Shown here: positions 9,779 to 18,003 of the stretch, one piece after another
Numbering within the stretch: the first letter of the stretch is position 1
Layout: every line of letters begins with the position of its first letter
Assembly: GCA_023426365.1 (NCBI GenBank)
Contig: JAFAAW010000083.1
Coordinates: 1 to 64,000, forward strand
Direction of reading: 5' to 3'
From: Pseudomonadota bacterium
Lineage (GTDB): Bacteria; Pseudomonadota; Alphaproteobacteria; Rhodospirillales; Magnetospirillaceae
Length of the DNA: 64,000 bases
Program-made: the position numbers and the translations under genes
Notes under the pieces: generated by a model
Told to the model about the DNA's origin: nothing
Database searches by the model: none
Seen by the model: only the letters and a program-made list of their open reading frames with translations

Positions 9779-10578
9779 CGCGTCACCATGAAGGCGAACA
9801 CCATGTCGGTGATGATGATGGCCGAGATGGCATGCACCACCGAGCGCGTGGTCATGCGGCCCACCCCTTCGGCGCCGCCCGACACGCTGGCGCCGTTGAC
9901 CACGCCGACCACGGTGATCAGCACGGCGAAGATGGCGCTTTTCGCCAGGCCGTGCATGAAATCGTTGAGCCGGAGGATGGTCAGCAATTCGTCGCCATAG
10001 GCGGCCAGAGAGGTCTGGAGCTGGGCCGACACGTACAGGCCGGCGGCCAGCAGGCTGACCAGATCGGCCCACAGCGTCAGCAGCGGCATCATCACCACCA
10101 TGGCCACCAGCGGCGGCACCACCAGGAAGCGCACCGGCGAGATGCCCATGACGGTCAGCGCGTCCACCTCCTGGTTGATGCGCATGGTGCCCAGCCGCGC
10201 CGCCAGCGCACTGCCCGAGCGGCCGGCCACCAGGATGCCGGTGATGAGCGGCGAGAACTCGCGCACGGTGGACAGCGCGATGCCCAGGGTGACGCGGCTT
10301 TCGGCGCCGAAGGTGCGCAGGGTGTAGATGCCCTGGATCGCCAGCATCAGGCCGATGGTGGCGGCCAGGATGGTGATGATGGGCAATGCCTGGATGCCGA
10401 TCTCCATGGCCTGGGCGATGACGGGGGCCATGCGCACCGGCTGGCGCCGGGCGCGGCCCATGGCCAGCCACCACACCGCCTCGCCCAGCAGGCTGGCGCC
10501 AAAGCCGAATTCCTCCACCGCGCGAACGGTGGCGCGGCCGATGCGGTCAAGCAGGGCGTGCAGGCGGGGCGGCATCAA
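9775..10578 (-). CDS. mlaE: MlaE-family ABC permease
   Basis: Integral membrane subunit of the Mla lipid transporter, 267 residues. It carries the family pattern: TLRTFGAESRVTLGIALS, REFSPLITGILVAGRSGSALAARLG, INQEVDALTVMGISPVRFLVVP, and about five hydrophobic helices. It lies 7 bp downstream of the STAS gene and overlaps mlaF by 4 bp. No mlaC or mlaA gene is seen in the window, so the periplasmic shuttle, if used, is encoded elsewhere. Two adjacent start codons are possible at 10578 and 10575. Confidence 0.93.
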   Translation of the reverse strand: MMPPRLHALLDRIGRATVRAVEEFGFGASLLGEAVWWLAMGRARRQPVRMAPVIAQAMEIGIQALPIITILAATIGLMLAIQGIYTLRTFGAESRVTLGIALSTVREFSPLITGILVAGRSGSALAARLGTMRINQEVDALTVMGISPVRFLVVPPLVAMVVMMPLLTLWADLVSLLAAGLYVSAQLQTSLAAYGDELLTILRLNDFMHGLAKSAIFAVLITVVGVVNGASVSGGAEGVGRMTTRSVVHAISAIIITDMVFAFMVTR

Positions 10579-10585
10579 GAAAGTC

Positions 10586-10912
10586 CTAGCCGGCGAGGGC
10601 GGCGTCCACAGTTTCGGCCAACGTGAACACCTTGTCCAGGCGCGCCAATTGCAAGACGCGCAGCACCGGCTGGCTGACCGCCACCAGCACGAAGCGGGTC
10701 GCGTTCTTGCGGGCCATCTGATAGGCCTCGACCAGGCTGGCGATGCCGGAACTGTCGATATAGGCCACGCGGGCCATGTCCACCAGAACGTCGCGACGCT
10801 CGAACATCAGATCCATCAGTTGGCGCCGCACGTTGGGCGAATGCTGAAGGTCGATCTCGCCCGACAGCGCCACCACCACGGTGCCGTCCCGTTCATGGGT
10901 TTGCATGTTCAT
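10586..10912 (-). CDS. STAS-domain protein (anti-sigma factor antagonist or MlaB-like)
   Basis: A single STAS domain of 108 residues with GTVVVALSGEIDLQHSP at the start and the phosphorylatable loop YIDSSGIASL (S54/S55). It overlaps the upstream phosphatase/kinase gene by 4 bp and is followed after 7 bp by mlaE. Two readings are possible: an anti-anti-sigma factor switched by the neighbour's SpoIIE phosphatase and ATPase domains, or the MlaB-type partner of MlaF. The intact Ser-Ser motif and the neighbour favour a phospho-switch, possibly acting on the transporter itself. Confidence 0.88.
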   Translation of the reverse strand: MNMQTHERDGTVVVALSGEIDLQHSPNVRRQLMDLMFERRDVLVDMARVAYIDSSGIASLVEAYQMARKNATRFVLVAVSQPVLRVLQLARLDKVFTLAETVDAALAG

Positions 10913-12594
10913 GGTTCACCGATCCGTTTGGTCATCTGCAACATGTTGCCCGCCCCCGGCGGCGGCGGCACGAACGCCACCCGGTCCATCACGGCGCGCA
11001 TGAAATGGACGCCCAGGCCGCCGGGCCGCAGATCGTCCAGCGGGCGCGGCGCGAGGCGGGCGTCGTCCACCGGGGCGGCAAAGTCGATGAGTCGGACCAC
11101 CAATTCGCCGCCGTCGCGCGCCATCTGAACCCGGATGTCGCCGTCGCGGCCGCCATAGGCGTGGCGGATGATGTTCTGGCACGCCTCGTCCACCGCCAGC
11201 ACGACGTCGGGCACCAGCGCGTCGGGACAGCCCAGGGCGGCGGCGGCCTGGGCGACCGCCAGGCGGATGTCGCACAGCCGCTCCGGCCGGGCGGCGAAGC
11301 TGCGGTCCAGGGCGGTCGGGTGCACCATCGATCCATCCTCCACCACCAGCATGGTCAGGTCGTCGCGCAGGGCCTCGCCATCGGGGGCGATCTCGGCGAT
11401 CACCGCCGCCACGCGCTCGGGCGCCGGCAGGGCGGCATGACGCAGCAGCAGCGCCTCCACCCCCTCGCCGCCCAGCATGCGGCCGGCCTCGTCGCGCGCC
11501 TCGGTCAAACCGTCGGTGAACAGATAGAGCGTGCCGCCCGCCAGGTCGACATGACTCTCGGGGCAGCCGGAAAGGAACAGGGTGGGATCGATGCCCAGCG
11601 GCGGCAGTCCCCCCTCGATGCGCTCGACGCCGCCGCCGCGCACCAGCAGCGGCGGCTCGTGCCCGGCATTGGCCAGCACCACCCGGCCGCGGCCGCGGTC
11701 CAGCACGCCCGCCACCATGGTGACGAACATGCCGGCCGAACCGGTCTCGGCCAGTTCGGAATCGATGGCCGCCAGCAGCGCGCCGGGACCGTCCAGCCGT
11801 TTGGCCAGGCACCTGAACAGGCTGGCGGTCTTGGCCATCAGCAGTGCCGCGTTCATGCCCTTGCCCGACACGTCGGCGATGGCGAAGGCGATGCGGTCGC
11901 CCGGCAGCTCGACCACGTCGAAGAAGTCGCCCGACACGCCGCGCGCCGGCCGGTTGACTCCGTGGATGGGAAAATCCGCGCCGCGCGGCGCCGGCAGCAT
12001 GGCGCGCTGGATGTCGGCGGCCAGCGCCAGCTCGTGCCGGAACGCCTCCTGCTCGGCCATGGCGGCGGCCTGACGGGCGTTGATCAGGGCCAGCGCCGCC
12101 GATGCCGCCAGCGCCTGCAGGATGCGGCGGTCGTCGTCGTCGAAGCTGAGCGTGCCGCGCTTGTTGAACAATTCGATGGCGCCCAGGCATTCGTCGCGCA
12201 CCGACATGGGCGCGCACAGCACCGAGCGGGTGGCGAAGCCGGTCAGCGCGTCCACCTTCTGGGTGAAATCGGGGTCGTTGGCGGCGTCACGCACCAATTG
12301 CGGCCGGTTGCGCGTCACCGCGCGCCAGACGATGCCGTCGCCGCGCGGCAGCCGCAGGCCGGTCACGTCGGCCGGTCCCCAGCAGGCCCGGCACACCAGC
12401 TCGCCGCTGTCGCCGTCCATCAGGAACAGCGAGGCGGCCTCGGCCTCCATGCGGATGGCGATGTGCTCCAGCCCCACCCGCAGGCTTTCCTCGATATCGC
12501 GCGACCGGGCGAAATCGGCGGTCATGTCGGCGATCAGGTCAAGATCGTCGGCCAGGGCAGCCGGCAGGGCGGCGCTGTGCGGCACGGGAGTCAT
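10909..12594 (-). CDS. GAF - SpoIIE/PP2C phosphatase - HATPase (RsbW-like) fusion
   Basis: 561 residues with three modules. A GAF domain (about 30-175) is followed by a short coiled linker. A SpoIIE/RsbU phosphatase (about 205-395) has GVSGDFFDVVEL, DVSGKGMNAALLMA, LFTDGLTEARDE and RDDLTMLVV, the metal-binding aspartates. A C-terminal serine-kinase-type ATPase (about 410-555) has VVLAVDEACQNIIRHAYGG and PGGLGVHFM. One protein could thus both phosphorylate and dephosphorylate a STAS partner, as in RsbU/RsbW partner switching. The STAS gene overlaps it by 4 bp and the Mla genes follow. The GAF ligand is unknown. Confidence 0.9.
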   Translation of the reverse strand: MTPVPHSAALPAALADDLDLIADMTADFARSRDIEESLRVGLEHIAIRMEAEAASLFLMDGDSGELVCRACWGPADVTGLRLPRGDGIVWRAVTRNRPQLVRDAANDPDFTQKVDALTGFATRSVLCAPMSVRDECLGAIELFNKRGTLSFDDDDRRILQALAASAALALINARQAAAMAEQEAFRHELALAADIQRAMLPAPRGADFPIHGVNRPARGVSGDFFDVVELPGDRIAFAIADVSGKGMNAALLMAKTASLFRCLAKRLDGPGALLAAIDSELAETGSAGMFVTMVAGVLDRGRGRVVLANAGHEPPLLVRGGGVERIEGGLPPLGIDPTLFLSGCPESHVDLAGGTLYLFTDGLTEARDEAGRMLGGEGVEALLLRHAALPAPERVAAVIAEIAPDGEALRDDLTMLVVEDGSMVHPTALDRSFAARPERLCDIRLAVAQAAAALGCPDALVPDVVLAVDEACQNIIRHAYGGRDGDIRVQMARDGGELVVRLIDFAAPVDDARLAPRPLDDLRPGGLGVHFMRAVMDRVAFVPPPPGAGNMLQMTKRIGEP

Positions 12595-12653
12595 GGCCGC
12601 GATGATGCCCGGTTACGGCAGCCCAGACAATGCCCCGCCGGCCCGGCGCGCCA

Positions 12654-14324
12654 TCAGGCGCCGGCCCGCACGTGCTCCAGGAAGTGGGCGACGCGGGACT
12701 TCAGTTCGGCGACGCTGTCGGCCATGGTGTCGGCGCGGCTCAGCACGTGGTCGGCCTCGCGCCCGGTCTCCTCCACCTCCTGGCGCACCAGGGCGATGTT
12801 GCTGGACACCTCGCTGGCGCCCTGGGCGGTGTGTTCGACGTTCGAGGCGATCTCGTGCGTGGCGGCGTCCTGCTGTTCCACCGCGCGCGCGATGCCGGTG
12901 ATGATGTCCACCACCGTATGCATGGTGTCGCCGAACGCCTTCACCGCCGCCGCCGATTCGCCCACGTTGCGCTGGATGGCACCGACGCGGTCGGCGATTT
13001 CCTCGGTGGCGCGGGCGGACTGGCTGGCCAGGTTCTTCACCTCGCCGGCGACCACGGCGAAGCCCTTGCCGGCGTCGCCGGCGCGCGCCGCCTCGATGGT
13101 GGCGTTCAGCGCCAACAGGTTGGTCTGGCTGGCGATGTCGCCGATCATGGTCAGGATCTCACCCACCTTGCGGGCTTCGTCCTCCAGCATGCCGAACAGG
13201 GAATTGGCCTGCTCGACCTGGGCGATGGCCGCCTCCGACAATTGGTTGGACCGCTGGGCCTGGCGGGAAATCTCATCGATCGAGCGGGTCAGTTGCTCGG
13301 CGGCGGCGGCCACCGCCTGGGCGCTGGCGGCGGCTTCCTCGGCGCCGGCAGCCACGGTCAGCGCCTGATCGCGGGCGCGGGTGCCGTTGTCGGCCATGCG
13401 ATGGGCGTCGTCGCGCATGTCCACCGCCCCGGCATCGACCCGTTCCAGCACCGCCATGATGGCCGATTCGAACTGGTCGGCCATCTCCATCAGGGCCGCC
13501 TGGCGCTGGGCGCGGGCGCGTTCCTCGGCCTGGGCCTGTTGGGCGGTCAGGTCGGCCACCTTGCGTGCGTTGTCGCGGAAGACCGCCACCGTGCGGGCCA
13601 GGTCGCCGATCTCGTCCTGGCGGTCGGCGCCGTCCACCGCCACCTCCAGCTTGCCTTCCGACAGCCCGACCAGCGCCTGGGTGACGCCGCCCAGCGGCCG
13701 CACCACCAGCACGCGCGACAGCAGGAACACCAGGGCCACGGTCAGGCCGGCGGTGATCAGGGTCAGCACCGCCGCCACCCCCGCCGACCGGCCGGCAAAG
13801 GCGGCGGCCATGTCATCCAGCATGGCCGATTGCTGTTCGGCCCTGGCCGCCTCGGCCGCCAGGGCCTGCTCCAGCGGCGCCGGCGACGAGCCGACCACCA
13901 CCCGGCCCAGCACCTCGGTTTCCGCCATCACCGTCTTTTCCAGGACCACCCCGCCGGGAACCGCCTTGCCGCGCGCGGCCAGCACGGCGCCATCGGTGGC
14001 GCGGAACTCCACCAGCGCGATCTCGGGATCGGCGGTGGCGGTGGCGGCGTATTGCTCCAGCGACGACAGATCGAAGCTGGCGATGGCCTGCGGCGCGATT
14101 TCCGCCAACAGGCGGGCGGTGCCGTCCAGCTTGACGCTGGTGGCGGTGCGGCGGGCCTGTTCGTCACGGTCGCGCGACTGGTTCTGAACCTCGCGGAAAC
14201 CGCCGATCAGATCGCCCAGGGCGGCGCGCTGCAGGCCGACCTGGATGGCCGCGCCGACGGCCAGCAAGGCCACCACCACCACCGTCACCGGCACATTCAG
14301 CTTGGTCCCGATCGTCATGCGCAT
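12654..14324 (-). CDS. Methyl-accepting chemotaxis protein
   Basis: A 556-residue transmembrane chemoreceptor. TM1 lies at about 10-30 and a short periplasmic domain of about 130 residues follows. TM2 is near 185-210 (LTLITAGLTVALVFLLSRV), followed by a HAMP domain (GLSEGKLEVAVDGADRQDEI). The cytoplasmic four-helix bundle carries the signalling tip FAVVAGEVKNLASQSARATE. The ATG at 14324 is preceded by AAAGGAG at a 7-nt distance. No CheA-binding or methyltransferase genes are nearby, and no C-terminal CheR-tethering peptide is seen. The next gene upstream encodes a PhnD-like binding protein that could present a ligand to it, but that link is inference. Confidence 0.93.
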   Translation of the reverse strand: MRMTIGTKLNVPVTVVVVALLAVGAAIQVGLQRAALGDLIGGFREVQNQSRDRDEQARRTATSVKLDGTARLLAEIAPQAIASFDLSSLEQYAATATADPEIALVEFRATDGAVLAARGKAVPGGVVLEKTVMAETEVLGRVVVGSSPAPLEQALAAEAARAEQQSAMLDDMAAAFAGRSAGVAAVLTLITAGLTVALVFLLSRVLVVRPLGGVTQALVGLSEGKLEVAVDGADRQDEIGDLARTVAVFRDNARKVADLTAQQAQAEERARAQRQAALMEMADQFESAIMAVLERVDAGAVDMRDDAHRMADNGTRARDQALTVAAGAEEAAASAQAVAAAAEQLTRSIDEISRQAQRSNQLSEAAIAQVEQANSLFGMLEDEARKVGEILTMIGDIASQTNLLALNATIEAARAGDAGKGFAVVAGEVKNLASQSARATEEIADRVGAIQRNVGESAAAVKAFGDTMHTVVDIITGIARAVEQQDAATHEIASNVEHTAQGASEVSSNIALVRQEVEETGREADHVLSRADTMADSVAELKSRVAHFLEHVRAGA

Positions 14325-14360
14325 GACAGCGCTCCTTTCCCTGGGCATCGTCCTGGCGGG

Positions 14361-15227
14361 TTACTTGTCGAAGGGGGGAACCTTCATGGCCCTCATCATC
14401 TCAACGGTCTGGCCGGGATCGACCGGCTCGACGAAGCCTTTGATGTCGGCCATCTTGGCGGCGTCCGAATCGGGCTTCAGGGCCAGGGCGGCCGCCTTGA
14501 TCCGGGCGGCCACGGCGGTGTCGGCCTTGTTGACCGCCACCAGATACCATTCCGGATAAAGCGCGGTGGAGACGCCCTGGGGGAAATTGGCCTTCTTGTC
14601 GACGATGGCCACGTCGCCGGGCTTGATCTTGCCTTCCTGGATCATGCCTTCCAGCACGCCCGAACGCACGAAGCCGGCATCCATCACGCCGGCCTTGACC
14701 GCCAGCACCACGTCGTCCTGCTTCTTGGCTTCCTGATAGACGGCCACGTCCTCGGGCACGCGCACGCCCGCCTTTTTCAGCTCGTGGGCCTGGAACAGGA
14801 AGGCGCCGGCGGCATTCTTGGACAGGCCGATCACCTTCTTGCCCTTGAGGTCGGCGCCCTTGGCGATGCCCGCCTTGGGATTGGCGATGATCACGCCGCC
14901 AAACTGGCTGCCCGACGGCAACACCAGCGAGGCCAGGAACGGCATGCCGAAGCGCTCCTTGACCGACACGCCCTGCACCGGATTGACCAGCGCGTAATCC
15001 ACCTCGCCATTGGCGATGGCCTGCTCCAGCTTGGCCAGCACCACCGGCACCAGCCTGACCGGCTGGCCGATGGCGCCTTCCAGGTAGCGGGCGAACTCGC
15101 CCCATTGGGCGGTGGCGGCGGCCTCGCCGCGCGGGGCGATGACCCCCAGGCGGGTTTCGGCGGCCTGCGCCACGGTGGCGCCCAGCGCCAGCACGGTGGC
15201 AGCCAACATTCCCAGCACGCGTCGCAT
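14361..15227 (-). CDS. PhnD-like phosphate/phosphite/phosphonate-type periplasmic binding protein
   Basis: A 288-residue exported protein: MRRVLGMLAATVLALGATVAQAA is a Sec signal peptide. The mature part is a type II periplasmic binding fold of the PhnD/PhnD-like family (RLGVIAPRGEAAATAQW, GEVDYALVNPVQGVS, LKGKKVIGLSKNAAGA, DAGFVRSGVLEGM). GAAGGAGGGGATC precedes the ATG and fixes the start. No ABC permease or ATPase lies nearby. It sits 36 bp before the chemoreceptor gene on the same strand, so it may be a sensory binding protein rather than a transport one. The ligand is unknown. Confidence 0.87.
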   Translation of the reverse strand: MRRVLGMLAATVLALGATVAQAAETRLGVIAPRGEAAATAQWGEFARYLEGAIGQPVRLVPVVLAKLEQAIANGEVDYALVNPVQGVSVKERFGMPFLASLVLPSGSQFGGVIIANPKAGIAKGADLKGKKVIGLSKNAAGAFLFQAHELKKAGVRVPEDVAVYQEAKKQDDVVLAVKAGVMDAGFVRSGVLEGMIQEGKIKPGDVAIVDKKANFPQGVSTALYPEWYLVAVNKADTAVAARIKAAALALKPDSDAAKMADIKGFVEPVDPGQTVEMMRAMKVPPFDK

Positions 15228-15365
15228 GATCCCCTCCTTCGATACGGACATTTCACCCCAAGGTTATGTCAAATAGACCCTATGCGGAACATGGGAATGG
15301 AACTAGGGAAACGCCCGCATACCGTTCATTGGAAGGAACACGCAAGACGTGCACAAGAGTGCGGG

Positions 15366-15400
15366 CAAAAGAAAAGGGGCGCCCCCAAAGGGAGCGCCCC
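15366..15400 (-). terminator. Rho-independent terminator of rpsA
   Basis: On the minus strand GGGGCGCTCCC and GGGGGCGCCCC form a GC-rich stem with a TTT loop, followed by TTTTCTTTT. It lies 29 bp after the rpsA stop, as expected for a strongly expressed ribosomal gene. Confidence 0.88.
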
Positions 15401-15428
15401 GATCCTAACGCCTATAGGCAGAGAAGGA

Positions 15429-17105
15429 TTACTTCTCTTCCTGGGCCTTGCGCATGGCGGCACCCAGGATATCGCCCAGGGACGCGCCCGAGTCGGAGGA
15501 ACCGTACTCGGCCATCGCCTGCTTCTCTTCGTCGATCTCGCGGGCCTTGACCGACAGGGTGACCTTGCGGGCGCCCTTCTCGATCAGAGTGACCTTGGCG
15601 TCGATCTTCTCGCCGACGGCGAACTTCTCGGGGCGCTGCTCCGAGCGGTCGCGGGCCAGCTCACCCTTGCGGATGAAGCCGGTCAGGCCGTCCACCTGGA
15701 CCTCGAGACCGTTCTCGGTCACGGCGGTCACGGTGGCGGTGACGATGTCGCCCTTCTTGATGTTGGCGACGGCATCCTGGAACGGATCGCTGGACAGCTG
15801 CTTGATGCCCAGGCTGATGCGCTCCTTCTCGACGTCGACGTCGAGAACCTTGGCCTTGACCACGTCACCCTTCTTGAACTCGGCGATGGCCTGCTCGCCC
15901 GACTTGTCCCAGGACAGATCGGACAGGTGGACCATGCCGTCGATGTCGCCCGGCAGGCCGATGAACAGACCGAATTCGGTGATGTTCTTGACCTCGCCCT
16001 CGACCTCGGTGCCGGCCGGGAACTTCTCGACGAAGGATTCCCACGGGTTGGCCAGGCACTGCTTGAGGCCCAGCGAGATGCGGCGCTTCTGCGGATCGAC
16101 GTCCAGCACCATCACTTCGACTTCCTGCGAGGTCGAAACGATCTTGCCGGGGTGGACGTTCTTCTTGGTCCAGCTCATCTCGGAGACGTGCACCAGACCC
16201 TCGACGCCCGGCTCCAGCTCCACGAAGGCGCCGTAGTCGGTGATGTTGGTGACGCGGCCGACGAACTTGGCGCCCACCGGGTACTTGGCTTCCACGCCCT
16301 CCCACGGATCCGCGTCAAGCTGCTTGATGCCGAGCGAGATGCGCTGGGTTTCCGGGTTGAAGCGGATGACCTGCACGCGGACGGTCTGGCCGATGTGCAG
16401 CGCTTCGGACGGATGGTTGATGCGCTTCCAGGCGATGTCGGTGACGTGCAGCAGGCCGTCGACGCCGCCCAGGTCAACGAACGCACCGTAATCGGTGATG
16501 TTCTTGACCACGCCCTCGAGGATCTGGCCTTCCTTGAGGTTCTCGATCAGCTCGGAGCGCTGCTCGGCGCGGGTCTCTTCCAGCACGGCGCGGCGCGAAA
16601 CCACGATGTTGCCGCGCGAGCGATCCATCTTGAGGATCTGGAAGGGCTGCGGGGTGCCCAGCAGCGGGGTGATGTCGCGAACCGGACGGATGTCCACCTG
16701 GCTGCCCGGCAGGAACGCCACGGCGCCCGACAGGTCGACGGTGAAGCCGCCCTTGACGCGGCCGAAGATGACGCCGGTGACGCGCTGGTTGTCCTGGAAG
16801 GACTTCTCCAGCAGGGTCCAGGCTTCCTCGCGCTTGGCCTTCTCGCGGCTCAGCACGACTTCGCCGTTGCGGTCCTCGTAGCGCTCGACGAACACCTCGA
16901 CGGAATCACCCGCCTTGATCTCCGGAGCGCGGCCAGCCGTGGCGAATTCCTTCAGCGGCACGCGGCCTTCGGACTTCAGACCGACATCGATGACGGCGAA
17001 ATCGTTTTCGATACGAACGATAGCGCCCTTGATAACGGCGCCCTCGAACGAATTGCCACCGCCCAGGGTCTCATCCAGGAGCGCGGCGAAATCTTCCATA
17101 GTCAT
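15429..17105 (-). CDS. rpsA: 30S ribosomal protein S1
   Basis: Binds mRNA and helps unfold leaders on the 30S subunit. The 558-residue protein consists of six S1 (OB-fold) repeats; repeats 3-6 show the repeated pattern GxVxNITDYGAFVDL/ELxxGVxGLVHVSEMSW followed by KGDVV(K/E)xKVLDVDxxKxRISLGIKQL. A short acidic and Ala-rich C-terminal tail follows (LGDILGAAMRKAQEEK). I start it at the ATG at 17105, preceded by AAAGGAAG, giving MTMEDFAALLDE. The cmk-rpsA order (136 bp apart) is the classical arrangement, and a terminator follows. Confidence 0.97.
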   Translation of the reverse strand: MTMEDFAALLDETLGGGNSFEGAVIKGAIVRIENDFAVIDVGLKSEGRVPLKEFATAGRAPEIKAGDSVEVFVERYEDRNGEVVLSREKAKREEAWTLLEKSFQDNQRVTGVIFGRVKGGFTVDLSGAVAFLPGSQVDIRPVRDITPLLGTPQPFQILKMDRSRGNIVVSRRAVLEETRAEQRSELIENLKEGQILEGVVKNITDYGAFVDLGGVDGLLHVTDIAWKRINHPSEALHIGQTVRVQVIRFNPETQRISLGIKQLDADPWEGVEAKYPVGAKFVGRVTNITDYGAFVELEPGVEGLVHVSEMSWTKKNVHPGKIVSTSQEVEVMVLDVDPQKRRISLGLKQCLANPWESFVEKFPAGTEVEGEVKNITEFGLFIGLPGDIDGMVHLSDLSWDKSGEQAIAEFKKGDVVKAKVLDVDVEKERISLGIKQLSSDPFQDAVANIKKGDIVTATVTAVTENGLEVQVDGLTGFIRKGELARDRSEQRPEKFAVGEKIDAKVTLIEKGARKVTLSVKAREIDEEKQAMAEYGSSDSGASLGDILGAAMRKAQEEK

Positions 17106-17240
17106 GTGAGTGTACTTCCTTTCATCTATTTTGACTGGCCGGCCGGTTGTGTCCGGCGGTCTTGCGGAACCCGCCAAATAGCAAACCAGCCCCGGACCGA
17201 TCCCGGCCGGGGCCACGCATGTTCAGATTGCCGAAGCGTT

Positions 17241-17876
17241 TTATAGATTCGCGCGGACAAACGCAATCGCCGCGTCGAAGGCGGCATCGGCATCCAGGTC
17301 CGACGTATCCAGAAGATGGGCGTCCTCGGCCGGCTTGAGCGGGGCCACCGCACGCTGGGAATCGCGCTCGTCGCGTTCGCGCATTTCGGCCACCACCTTG
17401 TCGAGGCTGGTGTCGATGCCGCGCCCCTGCAATTCCTTGAGCCGGCGCTCGGCCCGGCGCTCGGTGCTGGCGGTGACGAACAGCTTGATGGGCGCGGCCG
17501 GGCAAACCACGGTGCCGATGTCGCGGCCGTCCAGCACCGCGCCCCTGCCCCCGGGGGGGTGGGCGGCGAAACGGCGCTGGAAGTCCAAGAGTGCCGCGCG
17601 CACCTCGGGAATGGCGGCCACCTTGCTGGCCGCCTGGGCGGCATCGTCGGTCCGCAGGTCGTCGGCGGCCAGATCCTCGGGCTGGAGGTCGCGGGCCGCC
17701 TCGCCGGCGCGGGCGGGGTCGGCGGGGTCGAAGCCCGCGCGCTCGACGTTCATGCCCACCGCGCGATAGATCAGCCCGGTATCCAGATAATCGAAGCCCA
17801 GCTCGGCGGCAAGCCGGCGGGCCAGGGTGCCCTTGCCGGCGGCGGCCGGCCCGTCGATGGCGATGATGGAGGTCAT
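17241..17876 (-). CDS. cmk: Cytidylate kinase
   Basis: Phosphorylates CMP and dCMP. The 211-residue protein has the P-loop AIDGPAAAGKGT (about 6-17), LDTGLIYRAV in the CMP-binding region, GRDIGTVVCP and the lid RRLKELQGRGID. It lies upstream of rpsA and downstream of aroA, the common proteobacterial order. Its ribosome site (TTGAGGG, 9 nt before the ATG) is the end of a repeated leader element described separately. The start is well supported. Confidence 0.95.
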   Translation of the reverse strand: MTSIIAIDGPAAAGKGTLARRLAAELGFDYLDTGLIYRAVGMNVERAGFDPADPARAGEAARDLQPEDLAADDLRTDDAAQAASKVAAIPEVRAALLDFQRRFAAHPPGGRGAVLDGRDIGTVVCPAAPIKLFVTASTERRAERRLKELQGRGIDTSLDKVVAEMRERDERDSQRAVAPLKPAEDAHLLDTSDLDADAAFDAAIAFVRANL

Positions 17877-17885
17877 TCTGTTTGT

Positions 17886-17945
17886 CCCTCAAGCGCCGGG
17901 CGCTCGCCTCCGCTCGCTGGGCTCACGCTCGCATAAGCTCGCGGG
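17886..17945 (-). repeat. Leader element shared by cmk and obgE, copy 1
   Basis: The element on the minus strand ends GCGCCCGGCGCTTGAGGG, 10 nt before the cmk ATG. The same 18-mer with one change ends the obgE leader at 34390-34407, and AGCGTGAGCC recurs at the same distance upstream in both. The sequence is GC-rich with hairpin potential and supplies the Shine-Dalgarno GAGGG. It may be a dispersed repeat or a 5' UTR structure. Confidence 0.65.
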
Positions 17946-18003
17946 GCCTCAACGGCCCAGTCCCTCGCCTTCGGCTCGCTCCGGTGGTTACGCGGTGAAA
18001 ATA

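Noticed and set aside
12630..17246. A very long open frame (over 1500 codons) on the plus strand across the chemoreceptor, binding protein and rpsA genes
   Set aside because: It is the reverse shadow of well-supported minus-strand genes; its translation is His/Gly/Gln-rich with no domain and no ribosome site, which is typical of antisense frames in GC-rich DNA.
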